In this document: piece by piece, positions 15,983-23,439 of the stretch
Layout: each line of letters opens with the position of its first letter
How positions within the stretch are numbered: the first letter of the stretch is position 1
Origin: Labilithrix sp.
Lineage (GTDB): Bacteria; Myxococcota; Polyangia; Polyangiales; Polyangiaceae
NCBI GenBank assembly: GCA_028287035.1
Contig: JAQBQL010000041.1
Coordinates: forward strand, 1-31,249
Direction of reading: 5' to 3'
DNA length: 31,249 nucleotides
Program-made: the position numbers and the translations under genes
Notes under the pieces: generated by a model
What the model saw: the letters and a program-made list of their open reading frames with translations, nothing else
Told to the model about the DNA's origin: nothing
Databases searched by the model: none

Positions 15983-16390
15983 ATGATGACCGATCCCATT
16001 TCCGACATGCTCTCGCGCATCCGCAACGGTGCGCTGGCTCGCCACGACCGTGTGGAGATGCCGCACTCGGCGCTCAAGCACGCCGTCGCGAACGTCCTGA
16101 AGTCGGAAGGCTTCATCGACGACGTGAAGTCGAGCGACGGCGAGGGCCCCAAGACCCTCACCCTCGTTCTTCGCTACGGCGTCGACTCGAGCCACGAGAA
16201 GTCCTCCGCCATCGACGGCGTCCGTCGCGTCTCGGCCCCGGGCCGTCGCGTGTACGTCCGCCACGACCGCATCCCGCGCGTCCGCAGCGGCATGGGCATC
16301 TCGATCCTGTCCACGAGCCGCGGCGTCATGGCCGATCGCGTTGCCCGCGAGCAGCGCGTGGGCGGCGAGCTCCTCTGCGAGGTCTGGTGA
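15983..16390 (+). CDS. rpsH: 30S ribosomal protein S8
   Basis: S8 binds the central domain of 16S rRNA and in E. coli represses the spc operon. The 135-residue product starts MMTDPISDMLSRIRNGALA and has the typical end SGMGISILSTSRGVMADRVAR and GGELLCEVW. A second ATG three bases later (15986) is an equal start option. The gene starts 4 nt after rpsN and ends 4 nt before rplF. Regulation by S8 here cannot be judged from the sequence. Confidence 0.97.
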   Translation: MMTDPISDMLSRIRNGALARHDRVEMPHSALKHAVANVLKSEGFIDDVKSSDGEGPKTLTLVLRYGVDSSHEKSSAIDGVRRVSAPGRRVYVRHDRIPRVRSGMGISILSTSRGVMADRVAREQRVGGELLCEVW

Positions 16391-16394
16391 TCTT

Positions 16395-17006
16395 ATGAGC
16401 GCTCAAACCACCGAAGCAGGCCCCGTCAGCCTTCGTCCCGATCAGCTCCGGCTGTCGCGCGTCGGCAAGCGTCCCGTGGCCGTCCCCAAGGGCGTCACCA
16501 TCACCATCGCGAACGGCAACGTGGACGTGAAGGGCCCCAAGGGGAGCCTCACCCGTCCGCTCACGCCGAACGTGAAGGTGAACATCGAGAACAACGAAGT
16601 GCTCGTCGTCCCCACGGTCCAGGGCCGTGACGGCGCGCGCTTCCAGGGCCTCGCCCGCTCGATCATCAGCGGCATGCTCTCCGGAGCCGGCACCGGCTAC
16701 ACGAAGACGCTGCAGCTCGTCGGCACGGGTTACCGCGCCGAGGTGAAGGGCAAGATCCTGAACCTCGCGCTCGGCTTCTCGCACCCGGTGAACTATCCGA
16801 TCCCGGAAGGGATCACGGTCACGATCCCGCCGGACTCGAAGGGCACGCTCATCGTGCTCACGGGCGCCGACAAAGAGAAGATGGGCCAGACGGCCGCCAC
16901 GATCCGCGGGTTCCGCCCGCCGGAGCCGTACGGTGGCAAGGGCGTCCGGTTCCTGGGTGAGAAGATCCGCGAGAAGGCCGGCAAGGCCGCGAAGGGCGGT
17001 AAGTAG
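16395..17006 (+). CDS. rplF: 50S ribosomal protein L6
   Basis: L6 lies by the factor-binding site of the 50S subunit. The 203-residue product has a family core from about residue 20 ([15 protein letters not shown]), with [10 protein letters not shown], the [25 protein letters not shown] block and the end [23 protein letters not shown]. About 19 residues ([18 protein letters not shown]) precede the core. The start at 16395 lies 4 nt after rpsH; an in-frame ATG inside rpsH is rejected. It runs 2 nt up to rplR. Confidence 0.97.
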   Translation: MSAQTTEAGPVSLRPDQLRLSRVGKRPVAVPKGVTITIANGNVDVKGPKGSLTRPLTPNVKVNIENNEVLVVPTVQGRDGARFQGLARSIISGMLSGAGTGYTKTLQLVGTGYRAEVKGKILNLALGFSHPVNYPIPEGITVTIPPDSKGTLIVLTGADKEKMGQTAATIRGFRPPEPYGGKGVRFLGEKIREKAGKAAKGGK

Positions 17007-17008
17007 TC

Positions 17009-17368
17009 ATGGGTAGCCGTCTCCTCGGTCGCGAGCGCCGTAAGCTTCGCGTGCGTGGCACTGTCTCCGGTACGCCGGAGCGTCCGCGTCTCACTGTCTT
17101 CCGTAGCCTCAAGCACATGTACGCGCAGGTCGTGGACGACACGGCGGGCACCACGCTCGCTCACTCGTCCACGCTCGCGAAGGACGTGAAGCCCTCCCTC
17201 GAGGAGGCCGACAAGACCGGCTCCGCCGAGAAGGTCGGCGAGGCGATCGCGAAGCAGCTCCTCGCCAAGGGCGTGAAGAAGGTCGTCTTCGATCGCAATG
17301 GCTACATGTACCACGGCCGCGTGAAGGCCCTCGCTGACGCGGCTCGCAAGGCCGGGCTGGAGTTCTGA
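17009..17368 (+). CDS. rplR: 50S ribosomal protein L18
   Basis: L18 binds 5S rRNA together with L5. The 119-residue product is of normal length and shows the [18 protein letters not shown] motif, the central TLAHSSTL strand, [33 protein letters not shown] (ends given, about residues 74-105) and the final [11 protein letters not shown]. It begins 2 nt after rplF, and rpsE starts 1 nt after its stop. Confidence 0.97.
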   Translation: MGSRLLGRERRKLRVRGTVSGTPERPRLTVFRSLKHMYAQVVDDTAGTTLAHSSTLAKDVKPSLEEADKTGSAEKVGEAIAKQLLAKGVKKVVFDRNGYMYHGRVKALADAARKAGLEF

Positions 17369-17369
17369 T

Positions 17370-17930
17370 ATGGCGATCGAGCACATCGACGAAGACAAGC
17401 TCAAGGAACGCATCATCCACATCAACCGCGTCGCGAAGGTCGTGAAGGGCGGACGCCGCTTCAGCTTCGCGGCCCTCGTCGTCGTCGGCGACGAGAGCGG
17501 TCACGTGGGTGTCGGTCTCGGCAAGGCCAACGAGGTCCCGGAAGCCATCCGCAAGGGTAACGACCAGGCGCGCAAGAACCTGTTCAAGGTTCCGCTCGAC
17601 GGCGTCACCATCCCGCACATCTCCAACGGCCACTTCGGCGCCGGTCGCGTGTTCCTCCGCCCTGCCTCGCAGGGTACGGGCGTCATCGCCGGCGGCGCGG
17701 TTCGCGCCGTCGTCGAGTCCGCGGGCATCCACGACATCCTCACGAAGTGCATCGGCAGCGCGAACCCGCACAACGTGGTTCACGCGACGCTCGACGCGCT
17801 CCGTCAGCTGAAGAGCCTCGACATGATCGCGGCCAAGCGCGGGAAGCAGACCGCCGAGCTGACGGTTGCGCCGGCGAAACAATCCCGCAAGTCGAAGCCG
17901 GGAACCCCGGCTGCCGAGGTGGCGTCGTGA
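17370..17930 (+). CDS. rpsE: 30S ribosomal protein S5
   Basis: S5 acts in decoding fidelity and mRNA unwinding at the entry channel. The 186-residue product has the double-stranded RNA binding-like N-domain ([37 protein letters not shown]) and the C-domain ([35 protein letters not shown]). A short Lys/Pro-rich tail follows. The TGA stop overlaps the GTG start of rpmD (GTGA, 17927-17930). Confidence 0.97.
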   Translation: MAIEHIDEDKLKERIIHINRVAKVVKGGRRFSFAALVVVGDESGHVGVGLGKANEVPEAIRKGNDQARKNLFKVPLDGVTIPHISNGHFGAGRVFLRPASQGTGVIAGGAVRAVVESAGIHDILTKCIGSANPHNVVHATLDALRQLKSLDMIAAKRGKQTAELTVAPAKQSRKSKPGTPAAEVAS

Positions 17931-18107
17931 AGAAGCTCAAGGTGAAGCAGATCCGCAGCACGATCGGCGTCGACTTCCGCAAGATCGAGAACCTCAAGGG
18001 TCTCGGTCTCGGTCGCATCGGGCGCTCGGTCATCGTGGACAACACGCCCTCGTTCCGCGGCGCCATCAAGAAGGTGCTGCACCTCGTGACCGTCGAAGAG
18101 GTGGACA

Positions 18108-18115
<8 letters not shown>
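17927..18115 (+). CDS. rpmD: 50S ribosomal protein L30
   Basis: L30 is a small peripheral 50S protein. The 62-residue product starts from GTG at 17927, read as [19 protein letters not shown], and continues with [21 protein letters not shown]. The GTG start overlaps the rpsE stop by 4 nt, and its own end overlaps the rplO start by 8 nt (18108-18115). No ATG is available. It is in the normal place between S5 and L15. Confidence 0.95.
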
Positions 18116-18581
<466 letters not shown>

Positions 18582-18597
18582 GTGTAGAAAGCCGCTC

Positions 18598-19938
18598 ATG
18601 AGCGCACTGGCCGGGTTTGCGAACATCACGAAGGTGCCGGAGCTCCGGCGCCGCGTGGTCTTCACGATGGCGATGCTCGCGGTCTTCCGGATCGGCGCAT
18701 TCGTCACCATCCCCGGCATCGACCGCAACGTCATGCACGCGGTCATGAACAAGTCGCAGGGCGGGATCCTCGGCTTTTTCAACATGTTCAGCGGCGGCGC
18801 GATGTCGAACATGTCGATCTTCGCGCTCGGCATCATGCCGTACGTCAGCGCGAGCATCGTGCTCCAGCTGCTGACCATGGTCTTCAAGCCGCTCGACGAG
18901 CTCCGTAAAGAGGGCGAGCAGGGCACCCGGAAGATCAACCAGTACACGCGCTACGGCACGATTGCGCTGTCGATCTTCCAGAGCTTCGGCATTGCCATGC
19001 AGGTCGAGGCGCTCAACAACGCCGACTTCGCGGGCGGCGCCACCGGCGACGTGGTCACCCACGCGGGGTGGGGCTTCCGCCTGATGGCGATCATCACGCT
19101 CACCACCGGCACGGCCTTCATCATGTGGGTCGGCGAGCAGATCACCGAGCGCGGCATCGGCAACGGCATCTCGCTCATCATCTTCGCCGGCATCGTCACC
19201 GACATCCCCGGCGGGATCATCACGTACTTCCAGACGCACAAGGGCTCGATCCAGCCGCTCAACCTGTTCGCGGTCGGCGCGATCGTGGTCGGCACGGTCG
19301 CCACCATCGTGTTCTTCGAGCGCGGGCAGCGGCGCATCCCGATCTACTACGCGCGCCGCACCGTCGGTCGCCGCGTGTACGGCGGGCAGACCGCCCACCT
19401 CCCGCTCAAGGTGAACACGGCCGGAACGATCCCGCCGATCTTCGCGAGCTCGCTCCTCATGTTCCCGGCCACGCTGGCGGGCATGCACGTGCCGGGCATG
19501 GCGCAGGTGCAGTCGAGCCTCGAGCGCGGCGACTGGCTCTTCAACGTCTTCTACGTGACGCTGATCGTCTTCTTCTGCTTCTTCTACACGGCCGTCACGT
19601 TCCAGTCGGTGGACGTCGCGGACAACCTCAAGAAGCAGCAGGCGTTCATCCCGAGCATTCGCCAGGGCAAGCAGACGGCCGAGTACATCGACAAGGTGAT
19701 GACCCGCATCACCCTCGGCGGCGCGTTCTACGTGGCGGCGGTGTGCGTCGTCCCGACCGTCATCAGCGAGTACTTCAAGGTTCCGTTCCGCTGGGGAGGG
19801 ACCTCGATCATGATCGTCGTCGGTGTCGCGCTCGACACCGTCTCGCAGATCGAGGCGCACCTCATCACGCGCAACTACGAGGGCCTCTCGGGCGGCGGCG
19901 GGCGCGCGACGCGCGTGCGCGGAAGAAGGGACGTCTGA
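18598..19938 (+). CDS. secY: Preprotein translocase subunit SecY
   Basis: SecY is the protein-conducting channel of the inner membrane. The 446-residue product shows ten hydrophobic segments. Landmarks are the N-terminal ELRRRVVFTMAMLAVFRIG, the plug region (GFFNMFSGGAMSNMSIFALGIMPY, ends given), GEQITERGIGNGISLIIFAGI, the RRTVGRRVYGGQTAHLPLKVN loop, IPPIFASSLLMFP, and the final DTVSQIEAHLITRNYEGL. It lies between rplO and adk, the standard spc layout. The basic, Gly/Arg-rich tail is cytoplasmic. adk starts 1 nt after the stop. Confidence 0.98.
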   Translation: MSALAGFANITKVPELRRRVVFTMAMLAVFRIGAFVTIPGIDRNVMHAVMNKSQGGILGFFNMFSGGAMSNMSIFALGIMPYVSASIVLQLLTMVFKPLDELRKEGEQGTRKINQYTRYGTIALSIFQSFGIAMQVEALNNADFAGGATGDVVTHAGWGFRLMAIITLTTGTAFIMWVGEQITERGIGNGISLIIFAGIVTDIPGGIITYFQTHKGSIQPLNLFAVGAIVVGTVATIVFFERGQRRIPIYYARRTVGRRVYGGQTAHLPLKVNTAGTIPPIFASSLLMFPATLAGMHVPGMAQVQSSLERGDWLFNVFYVTLIVFFCFFYTAVTFQSVDVADNLKKQQAFIPSIRQGKQTAEYIDKVMTRITLGGAFYVAAVCVVPTVISEYFKVPFRWGGTSIMIVVGVALDTVSQIEAHLITRNYEGLSGGGGRATRVRGRRDV

Positions 19939-19939
19939 G

Positions 19940-20563
19940 ATGCGGCTCGTCTTCGTGGGCCCTCCTGGCGCCGGCAAGGGCACGCAGGCCAAGGTGATCT
20001 GCGAACGCTTCTCGATTCCTCAGATCTCGACGGGCGACATGCTCCGCGAGGCGAAGAAGAACGGGACGCTCCCCGCCGACCTCATCGCGAAGATGGCGTC
20101 GGGCGGCCTCGTCCCGGACCAGGTCGTCGTCGACCTCATCCGTGACCGCTCGGATCTCCCGGACGCGGCGAAGGGCTTTCTCCTCGACGGGTTCCCGCGC
20201 ACCGTGCCGCAAGCCGAGGCGCTGAACACGCTCCTCGCCTCCCGCGGCCAGAAGCTCGACGTGGTGATCGCCCTCGATGTGCCCCGGGATCTGCTCATCG
20301 AGCGGGCTTGTCTGCGCCGGACCGACAAACGGACTGGACAGATTTACCACTTGAAGTATAAACCGCCCCCCCCGGACGCAGATCTGGAGCACCGGGCGGA
20401 CGACCACGAAGAGGTCGTTCGAAATCGGGTCGAGGTTTACGAGAAAATGACGGCCGATCTCCTGCCCTTTTACGAATCGGCGGGACTCCTGAAGAGGATC
20501 GACGGCAGCCAGAGTGTCGACGCGGTCACCAACCAGGTGGTCGCGATCCTCCAGAAGGTCTAA
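19940..20563 (+). CDS. adk: Adenylate kinase
   Basis: Catalyses ATP + AMP = 2 ADP in the cytoplasm. The 207-residue product has P-loop GPPGAGKGT (7-15), the AMP-binding STGDMLR (30-36), DGFPRTVPQAEAL (83-95) and a LID region of about 30 residues, CLRRTDKRTGQIYHLKYKPP to HRADDHEEVVRNRV. The LID lacks the four zinc cysteines of Gram-positive enzymes and is shorter than the E. coli one. The start at 19940 lies 1 nt after secY. map, which commonly follows, is absent and infA begins 14 nt downstream. An eight-C run at 20366-20373 does not break the frame. Confidence 0.97.
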   Translation: MRLVFVGPPGAGKGTQAKVICERFSIPQISTGDMLREAKKNGTLPADLIAKMASGGLVPDQVVVDLIRDRSDLPDAAKGFLLDGFPRTVPQAEALNTLLASRGQKLDVVIALDVPRDLLIERACLRRTDKRTGQIYHLKYKPPPPDADLEHRADDHEEVVRNRVEVYEKMTADLLPFYESAGLLKRIDGSQSVDAVTNQVVAILQKV

Positions 20564-20577
20564 GAGAGGCGTGATTG

Positions 20578-20820
20578 ATGAGTGAGCGTCGTGAGCGGAA
20601 AGAGCCGAAGGGCGACAAGCTGGAGTTCGACGGGGTCGTCCAAGAGGCCCTTCCGAACGCCATGTTCCGCGTGAAGTGTGACAACGGCCTCGTTGTTCTC
20701 GCGACGATCAGTGGAAGGATGAGGCAGTTCTACATCCGCATTCTGCCGGGCGACCGCGTTACCGTGGAAGTCAGCCCGTACGATCCGAGCCGGGGTCGCA
20801 TCACCTACCGGCACAAGTAG
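20578..20820 (+). CDS. infA: Translation initiation factor IF-1
   Basis: IF-1 occupies the 30S A site during initiation. The 80-residue product is a single S1-like OB fold: [39 protein letters not shown] and [18 protein letters not shown]. It carries a slightly longer charged N-terminus ([12 protein letters not shown]) than the 72-residue standard. ATG 20578 is preferred to TTG 20575. AGAGAGG lies upstream. It lies between adk and rpmJ. Confidence 0.95.
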   Translation: MSERRERKEPKGDKLEFDGVVQEALPNAMFRVKCDNGLVVLATISGRMRQFYIRILPGDRVTVEVSPYDPSRGRITYRHK

Positions 20821-20836
20821 ACTCGGGAGTTAGGTC

Positions 20837-20950
20837 ATGAAGGTTCGTCCGTCCGTCAAAGTGATTTGCGACAAGTGCAAGGTGGTCCGGCGCAAGCGCG
20901 TGGTCCGCATCATCTGTGAGAACCCGCGCCACAAGCAGCGTCAGGGCTAA
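20837..20950 (+). CDS. rpmJ: 50S ribosomal protein L36 (zinc form)
   Basis: L36 is the smallest ribosomal protein. The gene encodes 37 residues, the family standard: it begins [20 protein letters not shown] and ends [10 protein letters not shown]. Cys11, Cys14, Cys27 and His32 make the CCCH zinc ribbon of the Zn-dependent form. GGAGTTAGG precedes the ATG. It lies between infA and rpsM, the normal place at the spc-alpha boundary. Confidence 0.96.
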   Translation: MKVRPSVKVICDKCKVVRRKRVVRIICENPRHKQRQG

Positions 20951-20960
20951 AGGAACCATC

Positions 20961-21344
20961 ATGGCTCGCATTTCAGGCGTCGACCTTCCCCGCCACAAGC
21001 AGATTGCCTACTCCCTTCCGTACCTCTACGGCGTGGGCCGTACCCTCGCGGTCGAGATCTGCAAGAAGGCAGGTATCCCCGAGAACAAGAAGACCGAGGA
21101 CCTGACCGAGGCCGAGGTCAAGCGCATCCGCGACCTCCTCGAGTCGGACTACCTCGTCGAAGGCGATCTCCGTCGCGAGGTGCAGACCAACATCAAGCGC
21201 CTGATGGACCTCGGCTGCTACCGTGGTCTCCGTCACCGCCGCGGTCTGCCCGTCAACGGGCAGCGCACGCACACGAACGCCCGCACCCGCAAGGGTCCGC
21301 GTAAGGGCATCCTCTCGCGCGGTGGTCCGCGCAAGCCGTCTTGA
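20961..21344 (+). CDS. rpsM: 30S ribosomal protein S13
   Basis: S13 contacts the P-site tRNA and the 50S bridge. The 127-residue product begins [20 protein letters not shown] and has the helix-turn-helix-like [17 protein letters not shown] and the basic end [20 protein letters not shown] followed by TRKGPRK. AAGGAACC precedes the ATG, and the upstream in-frame start in rpmJ is rejected. It starts 10 nt after rpmJ. Confidence 0.98.
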   Translation: MARISGVDLPRHKQIAYSLPYLYGVGRTLAVEICKKAGIPENKKTEDLTEAEVKRIRDLLESDYLVEGDLRREVQTNIKRLMDLGCYRGLRHRRGLPVNGQRTHTNARTRKGPRKGILSRGGPRKPS

Positions 21345-21367
21345 TCAGAAAGAGCTAAGAGTAAGTC

Positions 21368-21784
21368 ATGGCAAGCGCGAAGACGGCTACGGGGACGGCC
21401 AGCAAGGGCAAGCAGGCCAAGAAGAAGGTCAAGAAGAACGTCGCGACGGGCATCGCCCACATCCAGTCGACGTTCAACAACACCGTCGTCACGATCACGG
21501 ACATCAACGGCAACGCCGTTGCGTGGTCGAGCGCCGGCTCTCGCGGCTTCAAGGGCTCGCGCAAGTCGACCCCGTTCTCCGCGCAGCTCGCCGCCGAAGA
21601 GGCCGCGCGCAAGGCGATGGAGCACGGGATGCGGTCCGTCGCGATCTTCGTCAAGGGCCCGGGTGCTGGCCGTGAGTCTGCGCTCCGCGCGCTCCAGACG
21701 GCGGGCTTCAAGGTCACGCTCATCCGTGACGTCACCCCCGTCCCGCACAACGGCTGCCGCCCCCCCAAGCGCCGCCGCGTGTGA
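21368..21784 (+). CDS. rpsK: 30S ribosomal protein S11
   Basis: S11 lies on the 30S platform near the mRNA exit. The 138-residue product has the core [57 protein letters not shown] and the end [18 protein letters not shown]. About 18 basic residues ([19 protein letters not shown]) precede the core. rpsD, the usual next gene, is not here: a terminator and 5.7 kb of other genes follow. The last codons and the stop lie within a 14-bp tandem duplication. Confidence 0.98.
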   Translation: MASAKTATGTASKGKQAKKKVKKNVATGIAHIQSTFNNTVVTITDINGNAVAWSSAGSRGFKGSRKSTPFSAQLAAEEAARKAMEHGMRSVAIFVKGPGAGRESALRALQTAGFKVTLIRDVTPVPHNGCRPPKRRRV

Positions 21785-21803
21785 CTCTCCGCGTGTGACT
21801 CTC
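21776..21803 (+). repeat. 14-bp tandem duplication across the rpsK stop codon
   Basis: CGCGTGTGACTCTC occurs twice in direct succession (21776-21789 and 21790-21803), followed by CGCG. The first copy contains the last rpsK codons and the TGA stop, and the second repeats the same in-frame stop. It looks like a small slippage or repair duplication at the point where the alpha operon is broken. Confidence 0.85.
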
Positions 21804-21834
21804 CGCGGGTCGCGTGCTCGGTCGACGAGCAGCG

Positions 21835-21880
21835 CGAAACGCCGGTCCCTGCGAAGGGAGCCGGCGTTTCGGCGTTTGTG
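21835..21880. terminator. Strong terminator between rpsK and the convergent flavoprotein gene
   Basis: CGAAACGCCGG-TCCCT (21835-21850), loop GCGA, then AGGGA, a one-base bulge (G21860) and CCGGCGTTTCG (21861-21871): 16 paired bases, ending GCGTTTGTGG. It lies between the stop of rpsK (+) and the stop of the - strand gene at 21906. It is symmetrical and probably works in both directions. Confidence 0.75.
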
Positions 21881-21905
21881 GCTCGGGGGGCTCAGCGCGG
21901 AAGGG

Positions 21906-23357
21906 TCAGGGGAAGATCCCCTGGCCCGGCGTGAGCACCTCGTCCGGGTCGTAGCGGCGCTTGCCGATCGCGAGGAGCGGGTACATCGCTCCGAGCTGGC
22001 CCGCCCAATCGGCCGGGCTGAAGGGAAGGGCGCCGATCGCGTAGCGGGTGCCGCCCACGTTGCGGGCCTGCTCGTAGAGCGCGCGGTTGCCGGCGACCAT
22101 CGCCGCGACCACCGCGGGGTCGGGCGGCGCGGTGCGGAGCAGGTTGAAGAAGAACGACACTGGCTCGTGCGGGGTGCGGAAGAGCGGCCTCGTGAAGCGA
22201 TTGCGCTTCACCGGGTAGAAGAGGACGGGGCCTTGCCCGGTGTCGGCGAGGGTCAGCGTCGAGGCGACGCTCGCGATGTACGAGGCCGCGGCCGAGGCCG
22301 GGACGAACACGCTGAGCCACGGGTGCGGGAAGCCCCACACCCCGATCGACTTGAGGAACGCCACCGTCGGGGCCAGGCGGAATGCGAAGTCGAGGTACGT
22401 GGACGACGACGCGCTGCGTGAGCTCGCGTCGTCGTGGAGGCCTGCGAAGAGGACGCCGGTGTCGGGCGCGGCCGGCGGGGTGAAGAAGGTGGCGGCCTCG
22501 ATCATGTAGCGCCAGCCGCCGGACGCGGTGGCGACCAGCTGGCCCTCCAGGTAGTCGAAGCGGCCGTCCTCGACGAGGAGGCGCTGGTCGGCGACGTAGG
22601 TGGCCGCGTCGTCGTAGTAGAAGTTGAACGTGGTGGCGTTCGTGTCGGCCGGGACGAGCCGCACCTTCGCGCGCACGATGATGGCGCACTGGCCGAGGCC
22701 CGCGAGCACGAGGTTGAAGAGGTCCGGCTTCCGGAAGGGCGAGCAGATCTCGATGTCACCTTCGCCGGTGACGACCTCGAGCTCGAGGACGTTGTCGGCC
22801 TGCGCCCCGGCGTGCTGGCTGGCGCCGCCGACGCCGCCCACGCTGAGCGTGCCGCCGATCGAGAGATCGAGGTAGTCCGTCAGCACCGGGGGCGTGAGTC
22901 GCTGCGCGTAGGCGGCGGTCACGAGGTCACTCCAGCGAACGCCTGCGTCGACGTCGGCATGCGTGCGGCTGATCCCGTGGATCGTGCTCAGCGTGCTCGA
23001 GTCGATGACGATGCCGCCCTGGACCTGCGCCTGACCGTAGTTCGAGTGCGCCTGCCCCAGCATCGCGACCTTCAGGCGGTGATGCCGCGCGAACCGCACG
23101 ATCTTCGCGACGTCCGAGACCGACCCGGGCTTCAGCACCGCCGCCGGAACGCGGTGGATGATGTGTCCGTAGTCGTCGGCGGCGAGCTGACGGCTCGCCG
23201 CGTCGGTGAGGAGAGTCCCGTCGAGGTGCGGGACGTGATCGAACGCGTCCGCACGAGCCTCCGTGACCCACACGCGATTCACCGGATCGAAGCCGAGCAC
23301 CACCGCTCCGGCCGCGATCCCCTGGAGCAACCTCCGTCTCGAGACGTCTTCGCTCAT
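21906..23357 (-). CDS. Tat-exported FAD-linked oxidase, cytokinin dehydrogenase-like
   Basis: Flavoprotein of the PCMH/vanillyl-alcohol oxidase superfamily, 483 residues. The N-terminus has a twin-arginine signal (SRRRLLQGIAAGAVVLG). His104 in GQAHSNYGQAQVQGGIVIDS matches the histidyl-FAD site of cytokinin dehydrogenases. Further CKX-type marks are TDYLDLSIGGTLSVGGVGG (with Asp161 at the catalytic Asp position), NVLELEVVTGEGD, LVLAGLGQCAIIVRAKVRL, PHPWLSVFVPAS and the end YDPDEVLTPGQGIF. The known family oxidatively cleaves N6-side chains of cytokinins. The true substrate here is not proven. ATG 23357 follows AAGGGGAA. It lies 82 nt after the GH31 gene on the same strand. Confidence 0.87.
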   Translation of the reverse strand: MSEDVSRRRLLQGIAAGAVVLGFDPVNRVWVTEARADAFDHVPHLDGTLLTDAASRQLAADDYGHIIHRVPAAVLKPGSVSDVAKIVRFARHHRLKVAMLGQAHSNYGQAQVQGGIVIDSSTLSTIHGISRTHADVDAGVRWSDLVTAAYAQRLTPPVLTDYLDLSIGGTLSVGGVGGASQHAGAQADNVLELEVVTGEGDIEICSPFRKPDLFNLVLAGLGQCAIIVRAKVRLVPADTNATTFNFYYDDAATYVADQRLLVEDGRFDYLEGQLVATASGGWRYMIEAATFFTPPAAPDTGVLFAGLHDDASSRSASSSTYLDFAFRLAPTVAFLKSIGVWGFPHPWLSVFVPASAAASYIASVASTLTLADTGQGPVLFYPVKRNRFTRPLFRTPHEPVSFFFNLLRTAPPDPAVVAAMVAGNRALYEQARNVGGTRYAIGALPFSPADWAGQLGAMYPLLAIGKRRYDPDEVLTPGQGIFP

Positions 23358-23439
23358 CTGCGTTCCCCTTGCCCGCGCCGCGGATCGCAGCGCGAAGAGG
23401 CCAGCGTACGACGGGCGTCCGGACGCCGTCACGTCGCGT

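Noticed and set aside
20364..20375. Run of eight C in adk as a possible sequencing frameshift
   Set aside because: The frame reads on through the conserved LID segment and to a normal C-terminus, so no frameshift is needed.
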